From the NCBI RefSeq assembly GCF_009795715.1, contig NZ_WTCR01000011.1, forward strand, positions 62,001-126,000: DNA of 64,000 nucleotides, in the 5' to 3' direction. The translations under genes were made by a program, and so were the position numbers. Shown piece by piece: positions 27,716 to 35,626 of the stretch (positions are counted from its first letter, which is position 1; each line of letters opens with the position of its first letter). A model generated the notes under the pieces. The model did not search any database. It was not told where the DNA came from and worked only from the letters and a program-made list of their open reading frames with translations. The stretch is from Labilibaculum euxinicum. Lineage in GTDB: Bacteria > Bacteroidota > Bacteroidia > Bacteroidales > Marinifilaceae.

Positions 27716-28468
27716 TTATTTATTCGGTTCAGCATACACCTCATAATAAGTGTAATCATATCTTTCCACATGACATTTAAGCAACGCTATTCGGGAATTA
27801 GAGGTAATCCACATGTTTGTTGGACTCGCATCATCTTTTTTATAATGAAACAATTCATTGTATTTCTCCATTAAAAGTTCTTCGTCTTCAAGTGTGTAAT
27901 CCGGATCAGAATACAATTCTTTCATAAAATCCAAAAAGATATGCTCATGGATTTCATCTTCATCTCCTATCCCAAAGGTAACAGATGGCACATCATCATG
28001 TTTATCTTGATAGGTAGTAAATCGAAGCATATTTGGGAACATGGTAAAGTAACCTGTTCCATGTCCGATTGAACCTTTAATTTCTGACCAATAATAGCTC
28101 AAAAATTCTCTGTAGTTTGTGACTTCTATGGCAGTAGTATCGCTATAAAATTTATCTTCATCTTTATAGCCTATTAAAAATGTATCAAACTTACCTGGCA
28201 CGAAGAAATTATAAGACCATGAGTATACGGTATGCCCCCATTCAAAAACTTTAGTTTTCCCCTTTGTATCAACATGCCATTCAATAGAGTCATAAGTATC
28301 ATAAAGTTCATTGTAAGAATGTCCCGCATTGGGATTCATTTCAAACTCCATTCGCTCAAAAATATTCTTACGCGTTTGTTTAACTTTCAAAGCAAAATTT
28401 AATTGAGTGGATTCTTTTTTATCAACATTTGGTAAAACATTGTCATGATCATCATCACAAGATACAAT
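27716..28468 (-). pseudogene. Lipoprotein-like protein with damaged N-terminus
   Basis: The frame is open for about 250 codons back to a TAG at 28469-28471. Just after that stop it reads IVSCDDDHDNVLPN, a lipobox-like sequence with the acidic residues typical of Bacteroidota lipoproteins, but no signal-peptide hydrophobic core precedes it in frame. An ATG shortly upstream (MKTKTCGCG, then stop) lies in another frame. This suggests one or more indels or a nonsense change in the signal sequence. The body (YDSIEWHVDTKGKTK, YFTMFPNMLRF) has no family I recognise. If still expressed, it would need an unusual start. Confidence 0.5.
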
Positions 28469-28600
28469 CTACCAAAAGTTTAACCACATCCACAAGTCTT
28501 TGTTTTCATTGTCAAATTAAATATGTCTCTGCACTTGCGATATATTTAAAGTTTCATGTCTTTTAATTGGGTGTTTATCATGAATGTGAATATATGAAAA

Positions 28601-28615
28601 ACGCCCTGAGGGCGT
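28601..28615 (-). terminator. Terminator after the small secreted protein gene
   Basis: ACGCCC, TGA, GGGCGT forms a tight stem followed on the minus strand by a run of U, 10 bases after the stop at 28625. Confidence 0.75.
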
Positions 28616-28624
28616 AATTATATT

Positions 28625-29065
28625 TTATTCATTAACACGTTTCACTGTCATCGAAAATTTTGTTTTCTTTTTAAAACCCATTATTTCAACTTTATCCCTA
28701 GAAATACTAACGATTTCCCAAACTGAACTTATCTTATCAGGTGAATCCCTGTGATTCCTTATCGAGCCGTTAGAACCCTTCACCGTACGAGAGGAAATAA
28801 TAATATACTTACCATCAACTCTCTTACCAATATTATCACAATTGAAAACTGTTGGTACAAAATCACTTAAATAGTAAACTGATTTAATAGCATCAATATC
28901 ATTAATATACGTAAATACACTATCAGATATGAATTTATGACCGTAAGTAATTTCTACACTGTCAACTTGCCATCGATGACCATTCTCAAGTAATTCCTTC
29001 ACGGATTGGCCAAAACTATTTAAACCAACCAATACTAAAATCAATAAAATAAAATGCTTTCTCAT
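28625..29065 (-). CDS. Small secreted protein of unknown function
   Basis: 146 residues from the ATG at 29065. A signal peptide (HFILLILVLVGLNSFGQS) is followed by a mostly beta domain (HRWQVDSVEITYG, KYIIISSRTVKGS, VWEIVSISRDKVEI) suggestive of a lipocalin-like barrel. The start is 9 bases after the cysteine-protease gene stop, so the two are coupled. A terminator follows. I do not recognise a family. Confidence 0.65.
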   Translation of the reverse strand: MRKHFILLILVLVGLNSFGQSVKELLENGHRWQVDSVEITYGHKFISDSVFTYINDIDAIKSVYYLSDFVPTVFNCDNIGKRVDGKYIIISSRTVKGSNGSIRNHRDSPDKISSVWEIVSISRDKVEIMGFKKKTKFSMTVKRVNE

Positions 29066-29074
29066 AATAATCAA

Positions 29075-29650
29075 TTATTTACATCCACTAATTACAAAAT
29101 TATAGTTGTTATTAAAATAACCAGGATGAGCTTCCATCCATTTACCAACTTCAGGATCCATATAAATTAAATAACCATTGTACTTATAACCAACAATAAC
29201 AACATTGTGAAATACATTGGACTGACTGGTTGCCATATCTGTCATAACAACATATCCCTGATCAATTGTGTTAGTAAAACTACCAAAGTTATGCGTATAA
29301 AAATAATGATTCACTAAATCATCCATGTACTGTAACTCAACACCTTGAGTTATATCAACATTACCAGATAATTGCATATAGTAAAAAGCTGCTGCATCTT
29401 GAGTTACTCCTCCATCACATAAATTATCACCTAAATAACCCATAATAGAAACAACACACAAACCCTGTATTTGAGTAGTCATAATCTTAGACATGTTAGT
29501 GTCCGCTAAACTGTCATTAGGTACAGGAGTATACAATTTAGGATTACCTATAGGATCTCCCCCTCCAAGAGGTGTGCCACCAGAGTTAATGTCATAAATA
29601 GCCCCTACAGGACAATATGGTACGCACTCACCACAATTATCACATTTCAT
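29075..29650 (-). CDS. C39-like cysteine protease with N-terminal ferredoxin-type cysteine motif
   Basis: 191 residues. It begins MKCDNCGECVPYCPVGAI: the spacing Cx2Cx2Cx3CP (Cys 3, 6, 9 and 13) is that of a [4Fe-4S] ferredoxin half. A Gly/Pro-rich linker (GGTPLGGGDPIGNP, about 24-37) follows. The rest resembles a papain-like C39 peptidase: QIQGLCVVSIMGYLG with candidate nucleophile Cys near residue 65, HNVVIVGYKYNGYLIY with candidate His near 150, and MDPEVGKW with the Asp. No signal peptide or transporter domain is present. Whether the Cys motif binds a cluster and whether the enzyme is active are inference. The ATG overlaps a 21-codon upstream ORF. Confidence 0.6.
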   Translation of the reverse strand: MKCDNCGECVPYCPVGAIYDINSGGTPLGGGDPIGNPKLYTPVPNDSLADTNMSKIMTTQIQGLCVVSIMGYLGDNLCDGGVTQDAAAFYYMQLSGNVDITQGVELQYMDDLVNHYFYTHNFGSFTNTIDQGYVVMTDMATSQSNVFHNVVIVGYKYNGYLIYMDPEVGKWMEAHPGYFNNNYNFVISGCK

Positions 29651-29712
29651 TTTTTAGGTTCAGTAGGCTTACTTGGATTCCCCTTTTCTCTTACTACAAA
29701 TTTTACTGACAT
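29647..29712 (-). CDS. 21-codon HU-like ORF overlapping the cysteine-protease start
   Basis: ATG at 29712 to TGA at 29647, beginning MSVKFVVREKGNPSKPTEP. The start resembles the first strand and loop of Bacteroidota HU-like DNA-binding proteins, but the rest of that fold is absent. Its stop overlaps the protease ATG as ATGA, after a run of six A. A -1 frameshift on the A run would fuse the two proteins; otherwise it may act as a coupled leader. It may instead be the scar of a recombination. Confidence 0.4.
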   Translation of the reverse strand: MSVKFVVREKGNPSKPTEPKK

Positions 29713-29981
29713 AATAATTAAAATTTTAAATGATTGGAACAGATTCTCTTTTATTTAGACAAATAAAACTAAGTATGAATAAAACATAAGTAAATCATTA
29801 AAAATGATGATATTTAATAGAGATCCTTTTTACCTGTAAAAAATGTTGTTAAATTAACAAAGGTTTGAAATCAGTATTATTTCGCATTTTAGTTTATGTG
29901 AAAATGCCGGAACTGATGATTTCTTTCATGCTAATCATTATTAATGATAACAAATCAATCAGTACTCTAGTTCATAAAAAA
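29713..29981. other. Intergenic region upstream of the protease island
   Basis: AT-rich sequence with a weak GCATTTT/AAAATGC inverted repeat near 29884-29907. I see no gene or RNA here. Confidence 0.4.
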
Positions 29982-30023
29982 AATACTCACTAAAGAATAA
30001 TCGGATTATCTAAAGTGAGTATT
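29976..30023 (-). terminator. Terminator of the flavodoxin operon
   Basis: AATACTCACT (29982-29991) pairs with AGTGAGTATT (30014-30023); the A-run at 29976-29983 becomes a U-tract on the minus strand, 25 bases after the DUF2023 gene. Confidence 0.75.
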
Positions 30024-30047
30024 GAATTAGCAGCAAAAGAAAATCTT

Positions 30048-30443
30048 TTAACCTACTTGTCTGGAGTTTGTAATTGGTGTGACAATCCCTTTTCGTTTCA
30101 TGTATCTTTCATATTGCAGAGTTCTGTCGTAGCCAAGCATAATACCAAGAATAAAATCCTCCTCATCAGAAAAATGAGATAAAGATTTTTCACCAAATGA
30201 CAAAATAATCTGAATACACTCCTCTTTACCAAAAAAAACATTAATCTTATTTTCGTTAACCGTATGCAAAAAATAATTAATCCCCTTTCGAATTAACAAC
30301 TCTTCTGTTTTATCTTTTTCTTTACTATTCATCGTGTGTAAAACGAGGCTTCTTAATCCTTTTTTATACTCGTATACATGATGAAGCAGTATCTGCATGT
30401 CAGCAGTTTTATAATCCAAGCAAGTAATTTTCATTTTCTTCAA
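30048..30443 (-). CDS. DUF2023 family protein, flavodoxin partner
   Basis: 131 residues without signal or membrane segments. The motif LLHHVYEYKKGLRSLVLHTM near the start and FFGKEECIQIILSF with LGIMLGYDRTLQYERYMKR near the end match DUF2023, a small family encoded beside flavodoxin in Bacteroidota. Function unknown. Its start overlaps the flavodoxin stop (30440-30443). Confidence 0.75.
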   Translation of the reverse strand: MKKMKITCLDYKTADMQILLHHVYEYKKGLRSLVLHTMNSKEKDKTEELLIRKGINYFLHTVNENKINVFFGKEECIQIILSFGEKSLSHFSDEEDFILGIMLGYDRTLQYERYMKRKGIVTPITNSRQVG

Positions 30444-30946
30444 TTGAATTGAGAGCCAATTTGTTCAACCCAGGATTTTATTCTTTTACTTGTTAATTCG
30501 CTTTGATTATCCTCATCTATAATTAATCCAACAAATTGACCTTCTTTTTCTGCTTTTGAAGCATCATATTCGTATCCTTCAATTGATGTTTTACCAATTA
30601 ATTCAGAATTTTTATCTTCCAGAAGTTCATAAATTTCCCCCAATCCATCAACAAATGAATCGGAGTAAGAACACTGATCACCCAGTCCAAACAGAGCAAT
30701 TTTTTTTCCTGCTAAATTCGAATTCAACAACTCAGCTAAAAAGCATTCAAAATCATCCTGTAAATCGCCGGTTCCCCAGGTTGACGTGCCAAAAATAAGA
30801 TTATTAAATTGCTCAACATCACTAGACTTGGCTTCTGAAACATCAAAAATCACCGCTTTATCTTCTCCTAATTCTTTCTGAATTAATTTTGCTGCTGATT
30901 CTGTATTACCGGTTGATGAACCGTAAAAAATTCCAACATTCTGCAT
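30440..30946 (-). CDS. fldA: Flavodoxin
   Basis: 168 residues, the length of a long-chain flavodoxin. The FMN phosphate loop is FYGSSTGNTESAA (about 8-20). FGTSTWGTGDLQDD (about 53-66) and FGLGDQCSYSDSFVDG (about 92-107) form the isoalloxazine loops. It carries low-potential electrons and often replaces ferredoxin under iron limitation. The intact protein overlaps DUF2023 by 4 bases. Confidence 0.95.
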   Translation of the reverse strand: MQNVGIFYGSSTGNTESAAKLIQKELGEDKAVIFDVSEAKSSDVEQFNNLIFGTSTWGTGDLQDDFECFLAELLNSNLAGKKIALFGLGDQCSYSDSFVDGLGEIYELLEDKNSELIGKTSIEGYEYDASKAEKEGQFVGLIIDEDNQSELTSKRIKSWVEQIGSQFN

Positions 30947-31100
30947 CTTTTATTTTTATTTATTATTAATATATATTCCCGGAAAACCTCTTGCAATAGC
31001 TATTAATTATGATTTTAACGAAACCCCGAAAACATTATACAAGGCTAATTATCTAACACTTACAATATCGCCATCAACATTTCTTGCTAATAAGTTCTAA

Positions 31101-31712
31101 TCACCTTACTTCCTCAGCTTTAATAATATGATTCATTAAGGCATAGACTGTTAATCCTGAAATAGTTTTTATTCCTAATTTTTGGGTAATATTTTTCCGA
31201 TGAGTAATCACCGTGTTGATGGAAATAAACAATTGATCAGCAATTTCTTTATTTGAATAACCTAAAGCTACCGCCTTTAAAACATCAATCTCCCGATCAC
31301 TTAAAGTACCAGAATCATGATTTCCAAAAGTGGAGTCCGACTCTTGAAAGAAGAGTTGTAATTTTTCAACCACCTGTTTTCTGTTATAAGAATGGAGAAT
31401 AAAATGCTCAAATACGCAATTTGGTATTTTTTGCTGACCAATTATTATTGCCTTACAAAAACTACAAGAACCTTTAATACCTTTTAAACAATCTTGCTTT
31501 TGTTTGGGTAAAAGATCTTCACTAAGAATTAAATAATTTAAATCCGGAACATCATTCACAAGTCGTTCCAACTCCACAAAACTATCTGCTTCGTATAAAT
31601 CCGATTCTATTCCAATCACATTTAAAAGTGTTTTAACTCCTAGTCGAACCAAGTATTGGTCAGAAGCAATTACTGTTTGTATTTTTTTATCCTCAAACTC
31701 CATAATACTCAA
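31101..31712 (-). CDS. LuxR-type regulator with degenerate receiver domain
   Basis: 203 residues. The C-terminal third is a LuxR/NarL helix-turn-helix (LSDREIDVLKAVALGYSNKEIADQLFISINTVITHRKNI region, key residues at about 140-180). The N-terminal half follows the receiver pattern (IASDQYLVRLGVKTLL), but the phosphoacceptor position reads YLILSEDLLP where DLxLLDxxMP is expected, so the canonical Asp seems replaced. A CSFC pair sits near residue 89. The gene overlaps the hemerythrin gene by up to 20 bases, which suggests shared control of an oxygen, NO or redox response. Confidence 0.8.
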   Translation of the reverse strand: MSIMEFEDKKIQTVIASDQYLVRLGVKTLLNVIGIESDLYEADSFVELERLVNDVPDLNYLILSEDLLPKQKQDCLKGIKGSCSFCKAIIIGQQKIPNCVFEHFILHSYNRKQVVEKLQLFFQESDSTFGNHDSGTLSDREIDVLKAVALGYSNKEIADQLFISINTVITHRKNITQKLGIKTISGLTVYALMNHIIKAEEVR

Positions 31713-32433
31713 GTACTTTACGTTCTAACATTTTAACTTTAGGAATTAATACTTTCTCTTCCATTCTTGTGTGATCCTCAATATCACATTCCAGTTGAAA
31801 TAATTCTGTAAGTAAATGTTCACAATCGTCTTCACAATGTAAAGGGGGCAAAAACCTTATGATTAGATTTTTCATATCAGCCAGTTTCACTTCAAGACTT
31901 TCGTGGTTACGTTCATATATCTCTATTGGTTCACGTTTTATTTTTTCTATTAATTGCGGTGAACAATTATTTGATTTTAAGGCTTTTTCTAAAGCGAGTA
32001 CATAAGGAAATACATTTTTTTCTTCTTCACTAAAATGATGTTCGATATCAATTTTATACTCATTAAAAAACTGTTTTAACAAAGCAACATTTCTACTATT
32101 CTCAAATTGAGCTGTCTGATCCATCCGATCAATAAATAGCTCTATATGCGGTACTTTTGAATTTAAATAGTAAGAATGAGTATTGGTTAAATAGGAAACC
32201 ATAACATCGGCTTTAAAATCGCACAAATGATTTTCCGGGAAATAATCAATACTGTGATAAGAATTTAATATTTCTAAAAAGAATGGAAGATCTACATTCC
32301 GATCTGTACAAATCTCTTCAATGCTCTTATTACCGAATCCTAATTTTATTCCAAATCGAGATATAATGGGTAGCAACTGATAATCTCTTAAGATCACCTC
32401 TGCCATTTTACTGTTTTTTGTAAAAGCAACCAT
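31693..32433 (-). CDS. Hemerythrin-domain protein, ScdA/RIC-like
   Basis: 246 residues. An N-terminal ScdA_N-like segment (LLPIISRFGIKLGFGNKSIEEICT) precedes an HHE four-helix bundle with histidine/glutamate sets HIELFID (about 110), EHHFSEEEKNVFPY (about 140), HESLEVKL (about 185) and EDHTRMEEKVLIPKV (about 225). RIC/ScdA proteins hold a di-iron site and repair iron-sulfur clusters after NO or oxidative damage. The overlap with the LuxR-type gene suggests one regulatory unit. I cannot tell whether it senses or repairs. Confidence 0.8.
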   Translation of the reverse strand: MVAFTKNSKMAEVILRDYQLLPIISRFGIKLGFGNKSIEEICTDRNVDLPFFLEILNSYHSIDYFPENHLCDFKADVMVSYLTNTHSYYLNSKVPHIELFIDRMDQTAQFENSRNVALLKQFFNEYKIDIEHHFSEEEKNVFPYVLALEKALKSNNCSPQLIEKIKREPIEIYERNHESLEVKLADMKNLIIRFLPPLHCEDDCEHLLTELFQLECDIEDHTRMEEKVLIPKVKMLERKVLEYYGV

Positions 32434-32657
32434 CTACTTCTTTTTTATACGTTTTTATTGAGTTTTGTGAATAGCATAATCACGATCTAAATTATTATAC
32501 ATTCTTCTTGACAAAAATAGCTCATCCAAATGTTATGTGAAATCCCCATTTATAATGATTTTTTTACAGATAAAATCAAAAGAAAATACCTGACAAAATA
32601 AACTCTATCCTTTCGACATGTATTAGAAGTAGTGTCTTTTCTATAAAAAGAAGAGAT

Positions 32658-32687
32658 AAAAAAAATCCCCCTATTTCAAGGAGGATT
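32658..32687 (-). terminator. Terminator after the 257-residue protein gene
   Basis: AATCCCCCT (32664-32672) pairs, with one wobble, with AGGAGGATT (32679-32687). The A-run at 32658-32665 gives a U-tract on the minus strand, 26 bases below the stop at 32714. Confidence 0.7.
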
Positions 32688-32713
32688 AACAATTCAACTC
32701 ATTTTATCTTTTA

Positions 32714-33487
32714 CTAACAAAAACCTTTCAATGCTTTTTGCACTATTTTCAGATCGTTTTCTTCGTTGCGGATAATTTTATTTTTATCGTCGTACTCAAA
32801 ATCAGAATAAGAAATTACGACCAAAGAGATATCATTCTCTGGAAGAACTTTAGCTCTTCGTTCATCGTATATTCTTCGTTGCTCTTCTCGCGACACAGTC
32901 TTTGTTTTTTCTTCTTCTTCCTCGTCCTCGTCGTTGTTTTTGTCAAAGCCGGCAACAGGTCTAAAATTCTGTATTTCTTTGTATTCAATCACCAATTGCA
33001 ATTCTTCATAATAAGCATCTACAGGCAACATGGTTTGTTTTTTCCCATTTTTATGCAGATCTCCCAAAAGGAAATCAAATCGTTTTTGACGATCCGATGT
33101 TAACGATAAAACTTTATCGCATAAAGCAATAACATAGGTTTCATCACTGTTTAAACGAATGGCTATCGGATCATTTTCCGGCTTCTTTTTTTCCTGTTTG
33201 TAGGGTGCATCCGGAGCAGGTGCATTGGCCGGAACAAAATACCAATAAGTATGTTCTCCATGTCTTTCGGCATGAACAAAAGGTATTAAAGCTAACTGAT
33301 CTTCGGCATCTAGTTCCCTAAGGATTAAGCGAATTGGCAATCCTTTTTTCACATCTTTTGCAAAAATTCCGGCTTTAATAAAGGCTGGCATCAAATCTTT
33401 TACCGGTACTATTGTAAGTGAAGCATTCGAGTTAAAATATTCTTCAACTACTTTGTTTATCTTTTCTATTTTGGAAAGATCTTTCAT
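32714..33487 (-). CDS. Unknown protein with possible PD-(D/E)XK nuclease-like domain
   Basis: 257 residues without signal or membrane segments. The first 100 residues look like a small domain (VPVKDLMPAFIKAGIFA, PIRLILREL, TYWYFVPA). Residues about 130-250 read FDFLLGD, LPVDAYYEELQLVIEYKE and NDISLVVISYSDF: an Asp followed by a strand and ExK is the core of PD-(D/E)XK nucleases and related DUF559-like proteins. A low-complexity acidic run (DEDEEEEE) interrupts the domain near 187-195. The family assignment is tentative. Part of its 5' leader is repeated at 33704-33780. Confidence 0.5.
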   Translation of the reverse strand: MKDLSKIEKINKVVEEYFNSNASLTIVPVKDLMPAFIKAGIFAKDVKKGLPIRLILRELDAEDQLALIPFVHAERHGEHTYWYFVPANAPAPDAPYKQEKKKPENDPIAIRLNSDETYVIALCDKVLSLTSDRQKRFDFLLGDLHKNGKKQTMLPVDAYYEELQLVIEYKEIQNFRPVAGFDKNNDEDEEEEEKTKTVSREEQRRIYDERRAKVLPENDISLVVISYSDFEYDDKNKIIRNEENDLKIVQKALKGFC

Positions 33488-33556
33488 CTGTTTATAATTT
33501 TAAGTTTTTGTCAGATGGTCCCGAAAGCTTTCGGGATTACCATGCTGGAATAATCA
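33483..33556. repeat. Leader repeat, copy 1
   Basis: Contains the start codon of the gene at 32714-33487, TTTATAATTT, the palindrome TCCCGAAAGCTTTCGGGA and ACCATGCTGGAATAATC. A diverged copy is at 33704-33780. Confidence 0.75.
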
Positions 33557-33703
33557 TTTCCCTGTGTATAGAAAGCTTTATACATGGACGTTTTATATGT
33601 CTAAATTTGTTTTTTATTGCCACATAGCCTGTCCCGAACTTGTTTCGGGAGAACTCACCAACTTAGTCATCCTCGTGTGTGAGAAAAGTCTTCTCATGGC
33701 TCG
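33557..33703. other. Intergenic region between the leader repeats
   Basis: Holds a second CCCGAACTTGTTTCGGG inverted repeat near 33641-33658 and a 31-codon minus-strand frame starting from the ATG in repeat copy 2. The frame lies within repeat-like sequence and I do not call it a gene. Confidence 0.5.
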
Positions 33704-33780
33704 TTTCATCTGTTTATAATTTGTTTTTTTAGTTCCATATGGTCACAAAAGCTTTCGGGATTACCATGCTGGAATAATCT
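33704..33780. repeat. Leader repeat, copy 2
   Basis: Shares TTTCATCTGTTTATAATTT, the second half of the CTTTCGGG palindrome and ATTACCATGCTGGAATAATC with 33483-33556; the left arm of the palindrome has decayed to CACAAAAG. Confidence 0.75.
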
Positions 33781-33963
33781 ATTGCCAGTAAGAGACACTT
33801 TTCTTCTTTCGTTTCTTAATGGCGTACAAAGATAGATTTAAATTCCCTGATAAAGACTATTCCCTTTTCGGTTGCCTTGATTGTTTTGTATGTATTTCTA
33901 TTCAATGGTAAGAATCAAGATCACGAAAGTGGCTTTGTAATGCAAAACAAGATTAGAATTATC

Positions 33964-33971
33964 TATTTTTG
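33964..33971 (+). promoter_or_regulatory. -7 element of the FKBP gene
   Basis: TATTTTTG fits TAnnTTTG and places transcription start near 33978, which supports the ATG at 33996 over the frame's first ATG at 33969. Confidence 0.55.
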
Positions 33972-33995
33972 TACTCACCAAATTTTCAAAAAAAG

Positions 33996-34391
33996 ATGAC
34001 GAAACGCAATTTCCGGCATAAAAACGACGAAGAAATTACAGCCTATCTTGCTGACAATAAACTGGAAGCCCAAAAAAGCGATTCCGGCATATATTACCAC
34101 ATATCCAAAGAAGGAGAAGGCGAGCATCCCACCTGCACTTCAAACATTACGATCAGCTACATTGGCTATTTTACCGATGGCAATACCTTCGATCAAAATG
34201 AAAGACTGGAAATTAATATGGCAGATGTTATTGCAGGCTGGACAGAAGGAATCCAATATTTTAAAGAAGGAGGTGAAGGAATCTTATTCATCCCTTCGCA
34301 TTTAGCATACGGAAATACCGATTTTGGATTCATCCCTGCCGGAACGGTTCTTATCTTCGATATTCAATTGATTGGAGTTGACGCAGTCTAA
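33996..34391 (+). CDS. FKBP-type peptidyl-prolyl isomerase
   Basis: 131 residues from the ATG at 33996. The FKBP fold is recognised by ISYIGYFTDGNTFDQNE, VIAGWTEGIQYFKEGGEGILFIPSHLAYG and IPAGTVLIFDIQLIGV. It catalyses cis-trans isomerisation of prolyl bonds. No signal peptide or lipobox is visible, so it is probably cytoplasmic. Single-gene unit with its own promoter and a strong terminator. Confidence 0.9.
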   Translation: MTKRNFRHKNDEEITAYLADNKLEAQKSDSGIYYHISKEGEGEHPTCTSNITISYIGYFTDGNTFDQNERLEINMADVIAGWTEGIQYFKEGGEGILFIPSHLAYGNTDFGFIPAGTVLIFDIQLIGVDAV

Positions 34392-34419
34392 AAAAAATCG
34401 AAATATTCTTCAACAAAAA

Positions 34420-34449
34420 ACCTGACAGATTTTTGAAAATCTGTCAGGT
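34420..34449 (+). terminator. Terminator of the FKBP gene
   Basis: ACCTGACAGATTTT pairs with AAAATCTGTCAGGT, a near-perfect long stem with a tiny loop, 28 bases after the stop. An A-run before and CTAATTATAT after make either direction possible. Confidence 0.75.
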
Positions 34450-34501
34450 CTAATTATATCATTTGCAATCGAATTATTCTAAAATCTGAGTAAAGAAAAA
34501 C

Positions 34502-35017
34502 TTAGATGCGTTTCAGCATGCCTTCTATTTCTCTGATTTGTGCCGTCAACATTTTTTGTTTGTCCAGTTTTTTGGCATCCTGTAAATAATATGTTGCCAG
34601 TTTCTTGTTTCGTTTCGAGAGAGCTATTCCTGACAAATTTAATTTAGCAACTGCCTGATCAGTTTTCAAACGAAGACCAGTTTCCAAGGCTTTCTTAAAA
34701 TGTTTTTCAGCCTGTGCATTTTTTTGCTTTTGTGCTTCAACCAAACCGGAAAGATAATAGTAATATGCTTCCTGACTTTCAATCATCCTTTCGGGATGCT
34801 TTACCTTTGCTAATACCTTACCTGCAGACTCAAACTTATTTTTTCGAACAAAATAAAATGCAAGAAGGTTCATTTCATTTTTAAAATAGCTTAATACAAA
34901 CAATCCGGAAAGTAAAAGAATCCATATTCCCGAAGACACTAAACTATTAATAAAAAGAGCGATAGATCCTAAAAATAAGATTCCAGCAATTATAAGACGT
35001 AGATATTTTCTAATCAT
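34502..35017 (-). CDS. TPR-containing membrane protein
   Basis: 171 residues. Two adjacent N-terminal membrane segments (about 7-25 and 28-45) are followed by a cytoplasmic domain of two or three tetratricopeptide repeats (AYYYYLSGLVEAQKQ, AEKHFKKALETGL, ATYYLQDAKKL). TPRs mediate protein contacts. Function otherwise unknown; no operon partner. Confidence 0.7.
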   Translation of the reverse strand: MIRKYLRLIIAGILFLGSIALFINSLVSSGIWILLLSGLFVLSYFKNEMNLLAFYFVRKNKFESAGKVLAKVKHPERMIESQEAYYYYLSGLVEAQKQKNAQAEKHFKKALETGLRLKTDQAVAKLNLSGIALSKRNKKLATYYLQDAKKLDKQKMLTAQIREIEGMLKRI

Positions 35018-35190
35018 GATTATTATTTTTTAGTTCAAGGCTACAAAACAAAGCATTTTTTGATAAAAAACCAGCATTATCGAACTTAGTTTTTCCTATT
35101 TAATAAAGTATATTTTTTTATTCTGCTTTATGAAGAAGAATAAACTCGCTGTATAAGATTCAACTCAACTTACAAGCTAATAATTTATTC

Positions 35191-35236
35191 AAAAAAAAAT
35201 CCAGACCTGTTTTCAACCAGTCTGGATTCTTTTATA
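35191..35236. terminator. Bidirectional terminator
   Basis: AATCCAGACTG-type stem: ATCCAGAC at about 35199-35207 pairs with GTCTGGAT near 35219-35227, with an A-run on the left (35191-35199) and TTCTTTT on the right. It terminates the gene ending at 35275 on the minus strand. Confidence 0.75.
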
Positions 35237-35274
35237 TTTTGTATGATAAACCATATAGCTTATCGTTTATTATT

Positions 35275-35571
35275 TTATTCTCCTATTGCTTTACGAAATG
35301 AATTTGCTCTTTCAACAAAATCTTCAAATTCTCCGTATTCAATAAAGCGGCTTACATAACCTTCGCACTTTTTACAAACCCCTTTGATTAAAATATCATT
35401 CATATCATTAAGAATATTTTCCCTCACCTCAACTCCTTCAACGCATACAGCCTTACAATGAACACAGTAAGTACCTTCCTGCACAATATAGCGATAGGCT
35501 TCTTTCTCTTCTTCGTCCAATAATATATTTAACTGAAACTGATTTAAATGTATTTCTTTTAATAAATTCAT
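35275..35571 (-). CDS. Small zinc-ribbon-like protein
   Basis: 98 residues from the ATG at 35571. Two CxxC pairs (CVHC near residue 36 and CKKC near 68) make a likely zinc ribbon. The rest is helical with many acidic residues. I do not recognise a family or function. Confidence 0.6.
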   Translation of the reverse strand: MNLLKEIHLNQFQLNILLDEEEKEAYRYIVQEGTYCVHCKAVCVEGVEVRENILNDMNDILIKGVCKKCEGYVSRFIEYGEFEDFVERANSFRKAIGE

Positions 35572-35626
35572 AGTGTGTTTGCCTATTAATAACTTAACCA
35601 AAGTGAAAACAAAAAAACTAAACTAG

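Noticed and set aside
33614-33709. 31-codon minus-strand ORF starting from the second leader repeat
   Set aside because: Made of repeat-like sequence with a CCCGAA inverted repeat; no family features.
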